Shown in pieces: positions 17,665-28,690 of a stretch of DNA of 64,000 bases. Source of the DNA: Treponema parvum (GTDB lineage Bacteria > Spirochaetota > Spirochaetia > Treponematales > Treponemataceae); assembly GCF_017893965.1 (NCBI RefSeq), contig NZ_CP054142.1:1612001-1676000 (forward strand). The letters are read 5' to 3'. Position 1 is the stretch's first letter. Each line of letters begins with the position of its first letter. The notes beneath the pieces are model-generated. The model was not told where the DNA came from. It saw only the letters and a list, made by a program, of their open reading frames with translations, and did not search any database. A program made the position numbers and the translations under genes.

Positions 17665-20600
17665 TTCAAAATATAAAAATTGGACGGTTATTTCCGTCCG
17701 CGATATTCCCGACTGCGCTTCAAGCGGAATTTATCTTCGCCATAACGGCACGGGTCTCGAAGTTTTTCATCTTTTAAATGACGACGAAGAAAATCTGTTC
17801 GCATTTTCATTCAGAACGCCGCCGGAAGACTCGGCCGGAGAGGCTCACATACTCGAACACTCCGTTCTGTGCGGCTCGCAAAAATATCCCTTAAAAGATC
17901 CGTTCGTAAGGCTTATAAACCAGAGCATAAAGACGTTTCTCAACGCTATGACTTTCCCGGACAAAACAGTGTTCCCCGCAAGTTCCCAAGTAAAGGCGGA
18001 CTATTTTAACCTTATGAGCGTATACGGAGATGCCGTGTTTTTTCCCCGCCTCGATCCTGAAATTTTTTTGCAGGAAGCCCATCGGCTGGAAATCGATAAA
18101 AACGGAAACTATTCCATCCAAGGCGTAGTCTACAACGAGATGAAAGGCAATTATTCCTCCTTCGATTCCGTTGCAGGCGACGCCGCAGTAAAGAGTCTGT
18201 TCCCAAACACGGTGTATTCGCTTGACTCAGGCGGCGATCCTCTAATAATTCCGAACATAACACATGCGAAGCTTAAAAATTTCCACGAAAAATACTACCG
18301 GACGGATAATTGTTTAGTGTTCTTATACGGAAATATTCCTACGGAAGAACAGCTTGACTTTATTGAAAAAGAATTTCTTCACCGCATAGAAAAACAAACC
18401 TTCGACGAAACGGAGATTCACTCAAGCAGGGCGCAAGAAAAATTTTCACTCGACGCCGTATTATCGCGTGAAACGGTCAGTCCGTTTTCCAAACCCATAT
18501 TCGTGGAAGAAAAAGGTCCGTCGTCGGCAAATAATACGCACGGTGCAACGGTTATGGAAAACTGGCTCTTGTGTCCGTCCTGCGATCTAAAAAGTTACAT
18601 GGAATGCATATTTCTTTCGGAAGTCATATGCGGACATGACGGCTCTCCTCTCACTCGCACTCTTCTTGAGTCCGGTTTGGGCGAAGACATCGCTCCCAAC
18701 AGCGGGCTTTACAGTGAAATGCACGATCTTATGTTCACAGTAGGGCTCAGAGGCGTAGAATCTTCAAACATCCGCGAAGTTGAAAGACTGATATTTAAAA
18801 CGCTCAACGAATTATCGTCAGGAGAGATACCTAAAAGCGACATAGATTCAGCTTTGATGTCGGTTAACTTTGCAAACCGTGAAGTAAGAAGAGCCGGAGG
18901 ACCTTATTCGCTTGTTCTTCTGCGCAGGGCTCTTCGAGCGTGGAATTACGGCAAAGAACCGGCCGACATGCTTTTGGTCAGAGAAACTTTTGCGAAGCTC
19001 GAAGAGCAGATCCTTTCTTCTCCCGGCTATGTTTCGGAGCTTATAAAAAAATACTTGATCGCGAACATGCATCGTTCGCTTGTTTCGGTAATTCCCGACG
19101 AACAATATGCAAAAGAACGAAGTATTTTTGAACAGACCATAATAGAATTAAGAAAAAAATCAAAGATGCCTGAAACTGTAATGCAAGAAAATGAAAAACT
19201 CCATGCGTTCCAGCAAAAGGCGGAAACGGAAAAAGATATAAAATGCTTGCCGCACTTATCCCCTTCCGATTTGCCGGCCAAAATTGACAGGATCGTTACA
19301 AAACAAGACTATGTCGAATCAAAAAACGGCGACATTCCGCTTTTTATAAATAAAGAAGAAACTAACGGAATAGTGTACGCGGATATCGCCTTTCCATTAG
19401 ACGTCATTTCTAACGAAGATTATCCGCTCATACCGCTTTTTTCAATCGCCGTTACAAACTGCGGATGGAAAGGAAAAACATGGGCCGAAACGGCCGGTCT
19501 TACGGCTATGCACTGCGGCGGATTTGAAGCGACAACTATTACGTCTTCCGTTCCTCCGAAATGCAAAAAATCCGTTTATACCGGACGCGACATGATCATA
19601 TTCCGCGTAAAAATGCTAAAAGAAAAGACGGAAGACGCTCTCAAATTGGTTTCGGACTGTCTTTGCTCCACGGACTTTTCCGACGTAAAAAGACTTCAAG
19701 ACCTGTTAAATGAATACCGCAACGATCTTGACGAATCGGTCATTCCTTCGGGGCACAGCTTTTGCGCCATACGCGCCGAACGATGCGTAAACAGAAGCAA
19801 GGCTGTAGACGAAGTATGGAACGGCTTAAGTCAGCTCTTTGAAATTCATAAAATCAATGAAGTGCAAAAGCTTACGAATCGTTTTAATTCCATGCTGGAA
19901 AACATCAAAAAAGGCGGAACTGTTTTACACATAACGGCGGACGATGAAAGTTTAAAATACGCACTGCCCAAACTTAAAGATTTTGCAAAATACGCAGGTC
20001 TTACCGCGATCGGCAGAGCGCCGGAGTCTGCAAAAGTCGACATTGCGCCCGCCTTCTCCGACTTCAGTGCAAATTTAAACGGCGAACAGGCGCGGCTCAT
20101 TGACGACGAACCGACCCGTCGTGTCGATTATACGTCCGACAGCGGTAAAAGAAAACCGGATATTGAAATTTTTACAACTCGGACCGAAGTAGGATTTTCA
20201 GCCCAAGCATTTCCCGCAAGCGGGTGGCTCACAAAAGAAAGCGCCGCAGAAACCGTTTTGGCGCATTGGCTTTCGACGACCGTTCTATGGGAGCAGCTTA
20301 GAACCATAGGAGGAGCCTACGGAGCTTACGCTTCAAACGACCCTGTTGAAAAAACATTTTCTTTTACCTCGTACAGGGACCCCGATCCTATAAAAACGAC
20401 TGAATCGCTTTTAGAATGTTTAAAAAAGGCGGCGTCTGAAATTTCCGGAAAATCGGGCGCGTTCGGCAAAGAAACGCTTAAAAAAGCCGTCGTCGGATGC
20501 TACAGCAAAGAAATTCAACCGCAGTCCCCCGGCGGAAGAGGCTTTACAGGATTTTTACGCTGTCTGTACGGAATAACGGAAAAAGACCGCGAGCATAAAA

Positions 20601-20743
20601 TAAAACTTTTATTTTCCGTCACCGAAAAAGACGTTAAAAACGCTCTCGATCGGCTCATAGCGCAGAGCGAAAAATGCACAAAAGCGTGCATTACAGGCGA
20701 CGCAAAAGACTCTTCCGGTAAAATAATGCTTTTACCTATATGA
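17648..20743 (+). CDS. M16C-family zinc metalloprotease (presequence-protease/insulinase type)
   Basis: A 1031-residue cytoplasmic-type peptidase. The inverted zinc motif HxxEH is His67-Ile-Leu-Glu70-His71 (in AHILEHSVLCGS), with the distal glutamate ligand in VVYNEMKGNYSS. Four M16 domains fit this length: an active N-terminal pair, the M16C-associated linker (about residues 460-720) and a C-terminal inactive pair with GGAYGAYAS. No signal peptide is seen. Related enzymes degrade short peptides inside a closed chamber. It overlaps fliG1 by 17 bases in another frame and is followed after 21 bases by the tocopherol-cyclase-like gene, so the three are probably co-transcribed. Confidence 0.92.
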   Translation: MKFTSDSKYKNWTVISVRDIPDCASSGIYLRHNGTGLEVFHLLNDDEENLFAFSFRTPPEDSAGEAHILEHSVLCGSQKYPLKDPFVRLINQSIKTFLNAMTFPDKTVFPASSQVKADYFNLMSVYGDAVFFPRLDPEIFLQEAHRLEIDKNGNYSIQGVVYNEMKGNYSSFDSVAGDAAVKSLFPNTVYSLDSGGDPLIIPNITHAKLKNFHEKYYRTDNCLVFLYGNIPTEEQLDFIEKEFLHRIEKQTFDETEIHSSRAQEKFSLDAVLSRETVSPFSKPIFVEEKGPSSANNTHGATVMENWLLCPSCDLKSYMECIFLSEVICGHDGSPLTRTLLESGLGEDIAPNSGLYSEMHDLMFTVGLRGVESSNIREVERLIFKTLNELSSGEIPKSDIDSALMSVNFANREVRRAGGPYSLVLLRRALRAWNYGKEPADMLLVRETFAKLEEQILSSPGYVSELIKKYLIANMHRSLVSVIPDEQYAKERSIFEQTIIELRKKSKMPETVMQENEKLHAFQQKAETEKDIKCLPHLSPSDLPAKIDRIVTKQDYVESKNGDIPLFINKEETNGIVYADIAFPLDVISNEDYPLIPLFSIAVTNCGWKGKTWAETAGLTAMHCGGFEATTITSSVPPKCKKSVYTGRDMIIFRVKMLKEKTEDALKLVSDCLCSTDFSDVKRLQDLLNEYRNDLDESVIPSGHSFCAIRAERCVNRSKAVDEVWNGLSQLFEIHKINEVQKLTNRFNSMLENIKKGGTVLHITADDESLKYALPKLKDFAKYAGLTAIGRAPESAKVDIAPAFSDFSANLNGEQARLIDDEPTRRVDYTSDSGKRKPDIEIFTTRTEVGFSAQAFPASGWLTKESAAETVLAHWLSTTVLWEQLRTIGGAYGAYASNDPVEKTFSFTSYRDPDPIKTTESLLECLKKAASEISGKSGAFGKETLKKAVVGCYSKEIQPQSPGGRGFTGFLRCLYGITEKDREHKIKLLFSVTEKDVKNALDRLIAQSEKCTKACITGDAKDSSGKIMLLPI

Positions 20744-20764
20744 AAAAATACCGATACCTAAAAT

Positions 20765-21913
20765 ATGGCAGTGTCAAAATTAAATATCCGTAACGATTCA
20801 TATAAATTAGGCGGTTTTTTAAAAAAGAAAGGCATAGAGCGCTGGCTTTATTTTATGTGCGCACAGTCGGATGCAACAGGCGAAGAAAGAAGTTTCTTTT
20901 TGGAACTTCAAGTCGTAAATCCGCACATATCACCAGACAAAATGACTTTTTCGACTAAGTTAAAAACCGAATATTCCCAAGAACAACTTTCCGAAATGCT
21001 GTATTCGCAGGAAAGCGGTCAGACTGTAGAAGCTCCGTCGTATGTAGCGGTGCGCGCAGGAATGTACGGCACGAACGCCAAGTACATAAGCAATTATTTT
21101 AAAACAAAAGACCTTGCATATAACAAAAAGAAACACAGCATAAGTCTTCCGGGCTGTTATTTTTCGCATTCGGAACTGCGAGGAAAAATAGAGCTTTCCA
21201 ACGACGACAGGCTGCGCCATCCCGAATATTACAGCGCGTCGGGCTGTATCACATGGGATCTTAACATAGAACGGCTCATAGATTTTCCCGCAGGCTATAT
21301 AAAAAAAGGAAACAATTGGATTCCTACAGGAGCGGAAACCGTTTTTTCAGGTGCGATAAGCGTAGACGGAAACGTTTATACGGTAAATCCTAAAAAATGT
21401 TCGGGATACACCGATAAAACTTGGGGCGACGCATTTCCGAGACCTTTCGTCCATATTTCCGCATCTTCAATGACAAGCCTCATCACGGGAAAAAAACTTA
21501 AAAACACCTGCTTTACCATACAGGGATTATATGAAAATAAGCTGTGCGCGTTCATAAAAATTTTGTCGGACCGCATAGTATTCGTTCAAGGAAAAAATTC
21601 CTATTCGTCGGAATGGACTTGCACTCAAATGCCCAAAAACGATGAAGACGACCAACTGCGTTGGTCGGTAAGTCTCCATAACAAAAAATACATAATCGAC
21701 ATAGATATATTCTGCAAAACAAGCAGCATGTGCGTTCGCACTTACGAGTCCGCCGCCGTTTACGGAAAAATTTTTAAGATCCTCGAAAGCGGAGACACAA
21801 GCGGAGAACTCAGGCTGTATAAAAAAATAAAAAAAACGGTAGAACTGCTCGAATACGCCAAAATTTCAAACGCGTTCTGCGAATACGGCGAAGAAGACAG
21901 CATAAACGCATAG
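20765..21913 (+). CDS. Tocopherol cyclase-like protein of unknown function
   Basis: A 382-residue protein rich in beta strands, without signal peptide or membrane segment. The segment KCSGYTDKTWGDAFPRPF resembles the GY-x-(E/D)K-x-WG-x-x-FP signature of the tocopherol cyclase/lipocalin-like superfamily, and the N-terminal half (SFFLELQVVNP) fits the first repeat of that fold. A spirochaete is not expected to make tocopherol, so a different hydrophobic ligand is more likely. It is the third gene of a run with fliG1 and the M16 protease. I infer a lipid- or pigment-binding role only weakly. Confidence 0.6.
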   Translation: MAVSKLNIRNDSYKLGGFLKKKGIERWLYFMCAQSDATGEERSFFLELQVVNPHISPDKMTFSTKLKTEYSQEQLSEMLYSQESGQTVEAPSYVAVRAGMYGTNAKYISNYFKTKDLAYNKKKHSISLPGCYFSHSELRGKIELSNDDRLRHPEYYSASGCITWDLNIERLIDFPAGYIKKGNNWIPTGAETVFSGAISVDGNVYTVNPKKCSGYTDKTWGDAFPRPFVHISASSMTSLITGKKLKNTCFTIQGLYENKLCAFIKILSDRIVFVQGKNSYSSEWTCTQMPKNDEDDQLRWSVSLHNKKYIIDIDIFCKTSSMCVRTYESAAVYGKIFKILESGDTSGELRLYKKIKKTVELLEYAKISNAFCEYGEEDSINA

Positions 21914-21986
21914 CGTCCGGTTCTCACGTCCTGTACGACTGCCGCAACGTCACCCCCTTGCCGCCCGCGCAAACCTAAATAAAAAT

Positions 21987-22015
21987 TTGAATTTCTCGTA
22001 TTTCATTTGTAATTT
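21987..22015 (+). promoter_or_regulatory. clpB promoter, probable leaderless start
   Basis: TTGAAT (21987-21992), a 17-base spacer and TAATTT (22010-22015) are followed by only AAAAGT before the ATG. No ribosome site, CIRCE element or sigma-32-like sequence is visible, so a housekeeping promoter with a start at the ATG is suggested. Confidence 0.45.
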
Positions 22016-22021
22016 AAAAGT

Positions 22022-24613
22022 ATGGATTTAGAACATTTTACACTAAAAGCGCAGGACGCTCTGCAATCCGCAAACGCCCTTGCGCAACAAAACGATCACA
22101 GTGAAATAGGACTTGAACATATCCTCATGGCGCTCTTGCAGCAAAAAGACGGTTTGGTTCCGCCTCTCATCGAACGCATAGGGGCAAACGTTCAATCATT
22201 GATTCAAAAAACACAGGAGCTTCTCGATTCCGATCCGAGAATCAGCGGAAACACACAGACTGTCCTTTCAAACGAAGCTCAGAAAATTCTCGCCAAGGCT
22301 GAAAAGGAAATGTCAGACCTTCACGACCGCTACCTCTCGACGGAACATATTCTGCTCGCAATTACAAAATCCGACGGACGAACGGCGGAAGTTTTAAGAT
22401 CTGCGGGAATTACGCACGAAGCGGTTTTAAAAGCTCTAAAAGACATACGCGGAAACCAAGGTGTGACGTCCCAAGACCCTGAAAATACAATACAGGCGCT
22501 TGAAAAATATACGAAAGATTTAACTTCCCTCGCCAGACAGGATAAGATCGATCCCGTGATAGGCCGCGACGAAGAGATCAGACGCGTGATGCAGGTTCTT
22601 TGCCGCCGCACAAAAAACAACCCCGTCTTAATCGGCGAACCGGGCGTAGGGAAAACCGCTATAGTAGAAGGACTTGCAAGAAGAATCGCATCGGGAGACG
22701 TTCCCGAGAGCCTTAAAAACAAAAGGCTCCTGTCGCTTGACTTAGGTTCTCTCGTAGCCGGCGCTAAATTCCGCGGAGAATTTGAAGAGAGACTTAAGGC
22801 CGTAATCACAGAAATTCAAAAGTCAGAAGGCAGGATCATTCTCTTTATAGATGAATTACACACTATCGTAGGCGCAGGCGCAAGCGAAGGTTCTATGGAC
22901 GCTTCGAATCTTTTAAAGCCCGCCCTAGCCCGCGGGGAACTGCGCGCAATCGGAGCTACTACTCTTGACGAATACCGCAAATACATAGAAAAAGATGCCG
23001 CACTCGAGAGGCGTTTTCAGCAGGTTTACTGTAACGAACCTTCGGTAGAAGATACCATAGCGATACTGCGCGGTTTACGCGAAAAATATGAAATTCACCA
23101 CGGAGTAAAGATCAACGACGAAGCGCTCGTCGCAGCGGCAGTGCTTTCAAACCGCTACATAACGAACCGCTTTATGCCGGACAAGGCGATAGATCTGGTA
23201 GACGAAGCGGCGAGCCGCTTAAAAATGGAAATAGAAAGCCAGCCTACGGAACTTGATCAGGCCGAGCGAAAAATATTGCAGCTTTTGATCGAAAAACAGT
23301 CTCTTTCAAAAGAAGAAGACGTATCGTCAAAAGAAAGGCTCGCAAAGCTTGAAAAGGAGCTTGCCGACCTTGTATCAAAGCGCGACGCTATGAAACTTCA
23401 ATGGAAAAACGAAAAGTCCAACATAGACAAAATACGGACGCTAAAAGAACAGCTTGAAAAAGAGCGTTTTAACATTGAAAAATATACGCGCGAAGGCAAT
23501 TTGGAAAAAGCCGCGGAATTAAAATACAGCATAATTCCCGCCGTTGAAAAACAGCTCGAAGAAGCTCAGGTCGCCGAAAAAAAACTCGCCGACGAAGACA
23601 GCAACGAACGCAGTTCGCTTTTGAGGCAGGAAGTTACCGAAGAGGATATTGCGCGCGTAGTTTCCACGTGGACGGGAATTCCCGTAGCAAAGATGCTTTC
23701 TTCCGAAAAACAAAAATATTTGCAGCTCGAAGACGTATTGCACAAGCGCGTAATAGGACAAGACGAGGCCGTTCAAGTTGTTTCGGACGCAATCAGAAGA
23801 AACCGCTCCGGAATGGGAGATCCTAACAGACCGCAGGGCAGTTTTTTATTCATAGGCCCTACGGGAGTAGGAAAAACAGAACTCGCCAAAACCCTTGCAG
23901 ACTTTTTATTTAACGATGAAAAAGCCTTAACAAGGATCGACATGAGCGAGTACATGGAAAAATTTTCGGTTTCTCGGCTCATAGGCGCGCCGCCCGGCTA
24001 TGTCGGTTATGACGAAGGAGGCCAGCTTACCGAAGCCGTAAGACGCCGCCCGTACAGCGTGGTCCTGTTCGATGAAATTGAAAAAGCGCATCCGGACGTA
24101 TTCAACATATTGCTGCAAGTTCTCGACGACGGGCGTCTGACCGACGGACAAGGCCGCCTTGTGGATTTTAAGAATACGATCATAATAATGACCAGCAATT
24201 TGGGAAGCGATATAATTATCGACGCGGACAGTGAAGAAAAAATGACCGCAGTGAGACCCGCCGTCATGTCGCTTTTACGATCGACTTTCAGGCCGGAATT
24301 TTTAAACAGGCTGGATGAAATCGTCATGTTCAAACGGCTCGATATGTCTTGTATTCAGGGAATAATACGCAACCAGCTTAAAAAGGTGGCCGAACGCTTG
24401 GAAGACAGAAGGATAAAACTTACGTTCGACGACAGCGCGCTCTCGTTCCTTGCGGAAAAAGGTTATGAGCCGGCATACGGAGCGCGTCCGGTAAAGCGCG
24501 CCATCCAAAATTATGTTGAAAATCCTCTTGCGAAGGATCTCCTAGCCGGAAAGTTTGCCGAAAACAGCATTATAAAAGTGAGCGCCAGAAAAGAAGGACT
24601 GAAATTCAATTAA
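22022..24613 (+). CDS. clpB: ATP-dependent disaggregase ClpB
   Basis: An 863-residue Hsp100 chaperone that, with DnaK, pulls polypeptides out of aggregates. Domains in order: N-terminal Clp_N repeats (residues 1-145, starting [20 protein letters not shown]); AAA-1 with GEPGVGKT and [11 protein letters not shown]; the long coiled-coil middle domain (about 400-530) that separates ClpB from ClpA/C; AAA-2 with [12 protein letters not shown] and [13 protein letters not shown]; and the D2-small domain ending near residue 855. The pore loop [15 protein letters not shown] is present and length is standard. It is monocistronic: a promoter sits at its start and a strong palindromic terminator follows. 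Confidence 0.97.
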   Translation: MDLEHFTLKAQDALQSANALAQQNDHSEIGLEHILMALLQQKDGLVPPLIERIGANVQSLIQKTQELLDSDPRISGNTQTVLSNEAQKILAKAEKEMSDLHDRYLSTEHILLAITKSDGRTAEVLRSAGITHEAVLKALKDIRGNQGVTSQDPENTIQALEKYTKDLTSLARQDKIDPVIGRDEEIRRVMQVLCRRTKNNPVLIGEPGVGKTAIVEGLARRIASGDVPESLKNKRLLSLDLGSLVAGAKFRGEFEERLKAVITEIQKSEGRIILFIDELHTIVGAGASEGSMDASNLLKPALARGELRAIGATTLDEYRKYIEKDAALERRFQQVYCNEPSVEDTIAILRGLREKYEIHHGVKINDEALVAAAVLSNRYITNRFMPDKAIDLVDEAASRLKMEIESQPTELDQAERKILQLLIEKQSLSKEEDVSSKERLAKLEKELADLVSKRDAMKLQWKNEKSNIDKIRTLKEQLEKERFNIEKYTREGNLEKAAELKYSIIPAVEKQLEEAQVAEKKLADEDSNERSSLLRQEVTEEDIARVVSTWTGIPVAKMLSSEKQKYLQLEDVLHKRVIGQDEAVQVVSDAIRRNRSGMGDPNRPQGSFLFIGPTGVGKTELAKTLADFLFNDEKALTRIDMSEYMEKFSVSRLIGAPPGYVGYDEGGQLTEAVRRRPYSVVLFDEIEKAHPDVFNILLQVLDDGRLTDGQGRLVDFKNTIIIMTSNLGSDIIIDADSEEKMTAVRPAVMSLLRSTFRPEFLNRLDEIVMFKRLDMSCIQGIIRNQLKKVAERLEDRRIKLTFDDSALSFLAEKGYEPAYGARPVKRAIQNYVENPLAKDLLAGKFAENSIIKVSARKEGLKFN

Positions 24614-24647
24614 AATCAATTAAAGAGAGCCGCTCAAAAGAAAGAAT

Positions 24648-24683
24648 GGCGGGATTTCAAAAGCGCGCTTTTGAAATCCCGCC
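24648..24683. terminator. 36-base perfect palindrome, bidirectional terminator between clpB and oadB
   Basis: The 18-base arm GGCGGGATTTCAAAAGCG is followed directly by its exact complement, and then CCTTATTTTGTCTT on the plus strand. It lies between the convergent clpB and oadB genes and can end transcription from both sides. The U-rich tail is better on the plus (clpB) side. Confidence 0.75.
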
Positions 24684-24735
24684 CCTTATTTTGTCTTATT
24701 CTGTTCCTAACTTACGCCGTCAAAAATATGTTTTA

Positions 24736-26160
24736 TCAGCCGTAAGTCGCTATAAACACGCCTGCGGCAATTGCAGTACCGATAACGCCGGCGACGTTCG
24801 GTCCCATTGCGTGCATCAAAAGGAAGTTTGAAGGATCATATTCCATTCCTACCTTATTCGATACGCGGGCCGCCATAGGCACGGCGGAAACTCCAGCAGA
24901 TCCTATGAGAGGATTAATTTTTTTGCGAAGGAACAGATTCATAAATTTGGCCATGAGAAGGCCGGCAGACGTAGCCACTGCAAAGGCGAAAAGACCTAAG
25001 AAAATAATACCTATCGAGTTCATGTTCATGATCTTTTCAGGCGTCATCTGAGAACCTACTCCAAGAGAAAGCAGTATCGAAACGATATTCATCAATTCGT
25101 TTTCCATAGTCTTTGAAAGACGCGTAACAACGCCGCATTCCTTTACGAAATTTCCGAAAGCCAGCATACCGATAAGAGGCGCCGCGGGCGGAAGAAGCAA
25201 TATCGAAAGAATAAGCATAACCATGGGGAACAGCGTCTTCTCAATCGGAGAAACGGTGCGCAGCTGATCCATAGTGATATGGCGTTCTTTTTTGGTCGTA
25301 AGAAGTTTCATAATAGGAGGCTGGATCATAGGAACCAGAGCCATATAAGAGTATGCGGCAACGGCGATAACGGCCATCATCTCAGGAGCAAGTTTTCCTG
25401 AAACATAGATCGAAGTAGGTCCGTCCGCACCGCCTATTATTGCTATAGCGCAGGCTTGCTTCATGTTGTAATCTATGCCGGGAATAAGGTTCATGAGCGC
25501 AACGCCGAACAAAGTAAAAAATACTCCGAACTGCGCAGCGCCGCCGAGCAGCGCCAATTTAGGATTCGCAATGAGCGGGCCAAAGTCCGTCATAGCGCCT
25601 ATTCCCATAAATATCAGCATCGGGAAAAATTCGTTTCCTACGCCGGACGAGTATATGATGTGCAGCATTCCATGAGGAGCGTCTCCCATTCCGGCTCCCG
25701 GAATATTTACAAGGATTGTCCCGAATCCTATAGGAATGAGAAGAAGCGGCTCGAATCCGCGCGCGGCTCCGAGATAAACGATCAAAAATCCGATCGCTAT
25801 CATGGCCAGTTTCTGCCAGCCGGGGACGATCTTGCCTGCAAACGGATCCACAGCGGCAGCCGAGTGCTGCGCCGCATTTTGAACTTCCTCCAGAGCCATC
25901 TCTTCGGCCGTTTCCGTATGCGTTATTTTATAAATGCCGGTGGTCTTATAAAGGTTCATCAAGAATTTCGATACTGAAATATTCGGAATATTTTCGGATC
26001 CTTTTATTATTGCGGTTGACATCGTTCTAAACGAAGCGACTTCCCTGTGGGAATTGGATGCAAAAACGGTACTTGCAAAAGAAAGCGCCAGCGTAATTCC
26101 GAACAAAACCAGACAGGCTTTCATAACCTGAGTGCTTTTTTTATTTGTTAAATCATTCAT
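24736..26160 (-). CDS. oadB: Oxaloacetate decarboxylase beta subunit (sodium pump)
   Basis: A 474-residue polytopic membrane protein, the Na+-channel subunit that couples decarboxylation of carboxybiotin to sodium export. The conserved substrate/sodium motif [20 protein letters not shown] and later [14 protein letters not shown] are present. The start is set at MNDLTNKK because a longer frame runs into the oadA end and lacks family resemblance. About 90 residues precede the usual beta core, including one extra hydrophobic segment (residues 12-34) and a polar loop, perhaps replacing an anchoring function. It follows oadA by 13 bases in an oadG-oadA-oadB operon. Confidence 0.93.
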   Translation of the reverse strand: MNDLTNKKSTQVMKACLVLFGITLALSFASTVFASNSHREVASFRTMSTAIIKGSENIPNISVSKFLMNLYKTTGIYKITHTETAEEMALEEVQNAAQHSAAAVDPFAGKIVPGWQKLAMIAIGFLIVYLGAARGFEPLLLIPIGFGTILVNIPGAGMGDAPHGMLHIIYSSGVGNEFFPMLIFMGIGAMTDFGPLIANPKLALLGGAAQFGVFFTLFGVALMNLIPGIDYNMKQACAIAIIGGADGPTSIYVSGKLAPEMMAVIAVAAYSYMALVPMIQPPIMKLLTTKKERHITMDQLRTVSPIEKTLFPMVMLILSILLLPPAAPLIGMLAFGNFVKECGVVTRLSKTMENELMNIVSILLSLGVGSQMTPEKIMNMNSIGIIFLGLFAFAVATSAGLLMAKFMNLFLRKKINPLIGSAGVSAVPMAARVSNKVGMEYDPSNFLLMHAMGPNVAGVIGTAIAAGVFIATYG

Positions 26161-26173
26161 TTTGCGATCCGTC

Positions 26174-28258
26174 CTATTTGATCTCAGCGAGCAGCTGTCC
26201 TGCACTGATCTGCGAACCGGGCGCGGCGACAAAATGCACGGCGCCTGCAGCCCCCGCTTTTACTTCAAGCTCCATCTTCATGGATTCTATCATTATAACG
26301 GTCGTATCCGCCTTTACGGCAGCGCCCTCAGCCACTACATACTTAAGCAAGGTTCCGGCAACGGGAGCCTTCACAGCCTTTCCGCCCGTCGAAGATGCGG
26401 GCGCTGCCGCCGGAGCAGGCTGTGCCGCAGGCGCCGCCTGAACTGCGGGTTTGGCAGCTACAGGAGCGCCGCCGATATTTCCGAGCACGTCGCCGGCCTT
26501 TATCTGTGTTCCCGGCTGTACCGCGAACGAAACCTTTCCGTCACAGGGAGCTTTTACTTCAAGTTCCATCTTCATGGATTCAAGCATTATGACAGTCTGA
26601 CCCTTTGTGACGTTTGTTCCGGGAGAGACGACATGCCTGAGCAGAGTTCCCGCTACGGGAGCTTTGATTTCCTGTCCGCCCGAAACCGCAGGAGCGGCTC
26701 CTGAGGCGGCGGACGCAGCCGGAGCGCTTCCCGCCTGGCCGAACGTCACATTGTAAGCCGTACCGTTCACCGTTATGTTCATCGAATCGCCCGAAGGCCC
26801 GGTCGTAACGTCGTACGAAGAACCGTTTACCGTAACCGTATAGCTTCCGCCTGCCGAAGAGGTTGAAGGAGCAACTTTCTTTTCGCCGAACATTTTTTCG
26901 GCATCGACAGGCCCGTTTGCTCTCGTCTCAAAGAATTTGGACGCAACTTTCGGGAACATGGCGTATGTGAGCACGTCTTCTACGGAACCGTTTCCTCCGT
27001 TAGCCTTAGATTCGGCGACCATTTTGTCCCATTCCGGTTCAATCTTGTCAGCAGGGCGGCAGGTAATCACTTCATCCATCTTGTTTTGCTCGAGGGCCAA
27101 TTTTACAAGATCCGCATTCGGAGCGGCCGGAAGTTTTCCGTATTTGCCTACCAAAAGATCTCTGAATTCCTGAGTAAGATTTTTATATCGCCCGAAAAGG
27201 ATGTTGAATACCGCCTGGGTTCCTACTATTTGGGAAGTAGGAGTAACAAGGGGAACGTATCCTACGTCCTTCTGTACAAGGGGGATTTCCTTAAGAACTT
27301 CATCGATTTTATCCGCCGCGCCCTGCTGTTTAAGCTGGGACTCAAGGTTTGAAAGCATTCCACCGGGAACCTGAGACACAAGGATACGGGTGTCCGCTCC
27401 TAGGAATTTGGATTCCAAAGAAGCGTAATGCAAGCGGACTTCACGGAAATAAGCTGCGATTTCAAGCAAGGCTCTGATATCGAGACCCGTGTCGTATTCG
27501 GTGCCCTTGAACATTTCAACGACGGTTTCAGTCGGAGAATGGGAAGTTCCCATAGACATCGAAGAGATGGCCGTATCAAGGATTTCAGCTCCTGCTTCCG
27601 CAGCCTTTAAGAGCGTTGCGACTGAAAGTCCCGTCGTGGAATGCGAGTGAATTTCAATGGGAAGGTCTACCTTCTTTTTGATCGCCTTTACGAGATCGTA
27701 GACTTCGTAAGGTTTTAAAAGACCCGCCATATCTTTTATACAGATCGAATCAGCTCCGAATTCCGCGTAGGTTTTTGCAAGATCGGCGTAGATCTCTTTT
27801 GTGTGATAAGGGGTAGTCGCATAGGAAATTGCCATTTGAACGTGTTTGCCCGTCTTTTTTGCAGCCTTAGTAGCGCGTTCAAGGTTGCGCGGATCGTTGC
27901 AGGCGTCAAAAATGCGGAATACGTCTATACCGTTTTTTGCCGCATATTCCACGAATTTATCCACTACGTCATCCGCATAGTGACGGTAGCCTAAAAGGTT
28001 TTGTCCGCGTAAAAGCATCATGAGCTTGGTATTTGGCATAGCTGCATGTAATTTGCGAAGGCGTTCCCAAGGGTCTTCATTTAAAAAACGGATACAGCTG
28101 TCGTAGGTAGCCCCGCCCCAAGCTTCCGCCGCCCAGTAACCGATCTTGTCCAGTTTGGGGGCGATCGGAAGCATATCCGCCGTTGTCATGCGGGTAGCAT
28201 GAAGAGACTGGTGTGCGTCGCGCAAAACCAATTCTGAAATTTGAACTTTCTTAGTCAT
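26174..28258 (-). CDS. oadA: Oxaloacetate decarboxylase alpha subunit with two biotinyl domains
   Basis: A 694-residue carboxyltransferase. The N-terminal TIM-barrel domain shows [12 protein letters not shown], the LLRGQN motif, metal-site residues in HSHST and the conserved KDMAG. After a linker come two biotinyl attachment domains: ESMKMELEV around Lys563 and again around Lys661, spaced 98 residues. A short VNG-x-x-Y-x-VT motif is also doubled upstream. Most family members carry one biotin domain. The enzyme moves CO2 from oxaloacetate to biotin for OadB, yielding pyruvate. Related pyruvate or methylmalonyl systems share this module; the oadG/oadB neighbours favour oxaloacetate. Confidence 0.93.
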   Translation of the reverse strand: MTKKVQISELVLRDAHQSLHATRMTTADMLPIAPKLDKIGYWAAEAWGGATYDSCIRFLNEDPWERLRKLHAAMPNTKLMMLLRGQNLLGYRHYADDVVDKFVEYAAKNGIDVFRIFDACNDPRNLERATKAAKKTGKHVQMAISYATTPYHTKEIYADLAKTYAEFGADSICIKDMAGLLKPYEVYDLVKAIKKKVDLPIEIHSHSTTGLSVATLLKAAEAGAEILDTAISSMSMGTSHSPTETVVEMFKGTEYDTGLDIRALLEIAAYFREVRLHYASLESKFLGADTRILVSQVPGGMLSNLESQLKQQGAADKIDEVLKEIPLVQKDVGYVPLVTPTSQIVGTQAVFNILFGRYKNLTQEFRDLLVGKYGKLPAAPNADLVKLALEQNKMDEVITCRPADKIEPEWDKMVAESKANGGNGSVEDVLTYAMFPKVASKFFETRANGPVDAEKMFGEKKVAPSTSSAGGSYTVTVNGSSYDVTTGPSGDSMNITVNGTAYNVTFGQAGSAPAASAASGAAPAVSGGQEIKAPVAGTLLRHVVSPGTNVTKGQTVIMLESMKMELEVKAPCDGKVSFAVQPGTQIKAGDVLGNIGGAPVAAKPAVQAAPAAQPAPAAAPASSTGGKAVKAPVAGTLLKYVVAEGAAVKADTTVIMIESMKMELEVKAGAAGAVHFVAAPGSQISAGQLLAEIK

Positions 28259-28279
28259 GAAAAAACTCTCCTGTGATTA

Positions 28280-28519
28280 TTAGCGCTTAGCACGCAATGC
28301 AGCGGCAATCGCGGCAATTATTGAATTATCCGAAGCAGCAGCAGGTGCGGCTTGAGTTTGAACTGCCGTATCCTGTTTTTCTACATCAAGTTTAAAAGCA
28401 CGAATGATCTTATTTACTAAAATCATAGCTTGAATCATGATGATCAGAAAAACAAAAACGGCACCCATACCGAGGACGGTAAGAATCAGACTTTGTCCCA
28501 GCATTTCCGTTATTGTCAT
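28280..28519 (-). CDS. oadG: Oxaloacetate decarboxylase gamma subunit
   Basis: A 79-residue protein with one N-terminal membrane helix (GQSLILTVLGMGAVFVFLII) and a short cytoplasmic Ala/Gln-rich tail, the normal form of OadG, which assembles alpha with beta. No His-rich zinc tail is evident. It is the first gene of the operon, 21 bases before oadA, with a GGGGG ribosome site. The tail ends in an Ala-rich helix (AAIAAALRAKR). Confidence 0.88.
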   Translation of the reverse strand: MTITEMLGQSLILTVLGMGAVFVFLIIMIQAMILVNKIIRAFKLDVEKQDTAVQTQAAPAAASDNSIIAAIAAALRAKR

Positions 28520-28655
28520 ATTTCCCCCTGAAAATAAATCGTATTTAAATCTTAAAAATTTAATAACAGATAACGGCTATTATAAAGAAATAAATGTTTT
28601 GTATCAATCGGCCGGAATCTTCAATTCTCGCCGTAAAATTGTTAAAATATTTATA

Positions 28656-28684
28656 TTGCCACGCATAATCCGTTAAGCTATGAT
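28656..28684 (+). promoter_or_regulatory. Promoter of the RNase gene, probable leaderless start
   Basis: TTGCCA (28656-28661), a 17-base spacer and TATGAT (28679-28684) form a good sigma-70-type promoter ending six bases before the ATG at 28691. No ribosome site is present. Confidence 0.5.
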
Positions 28685-28690
28685 ATTATC

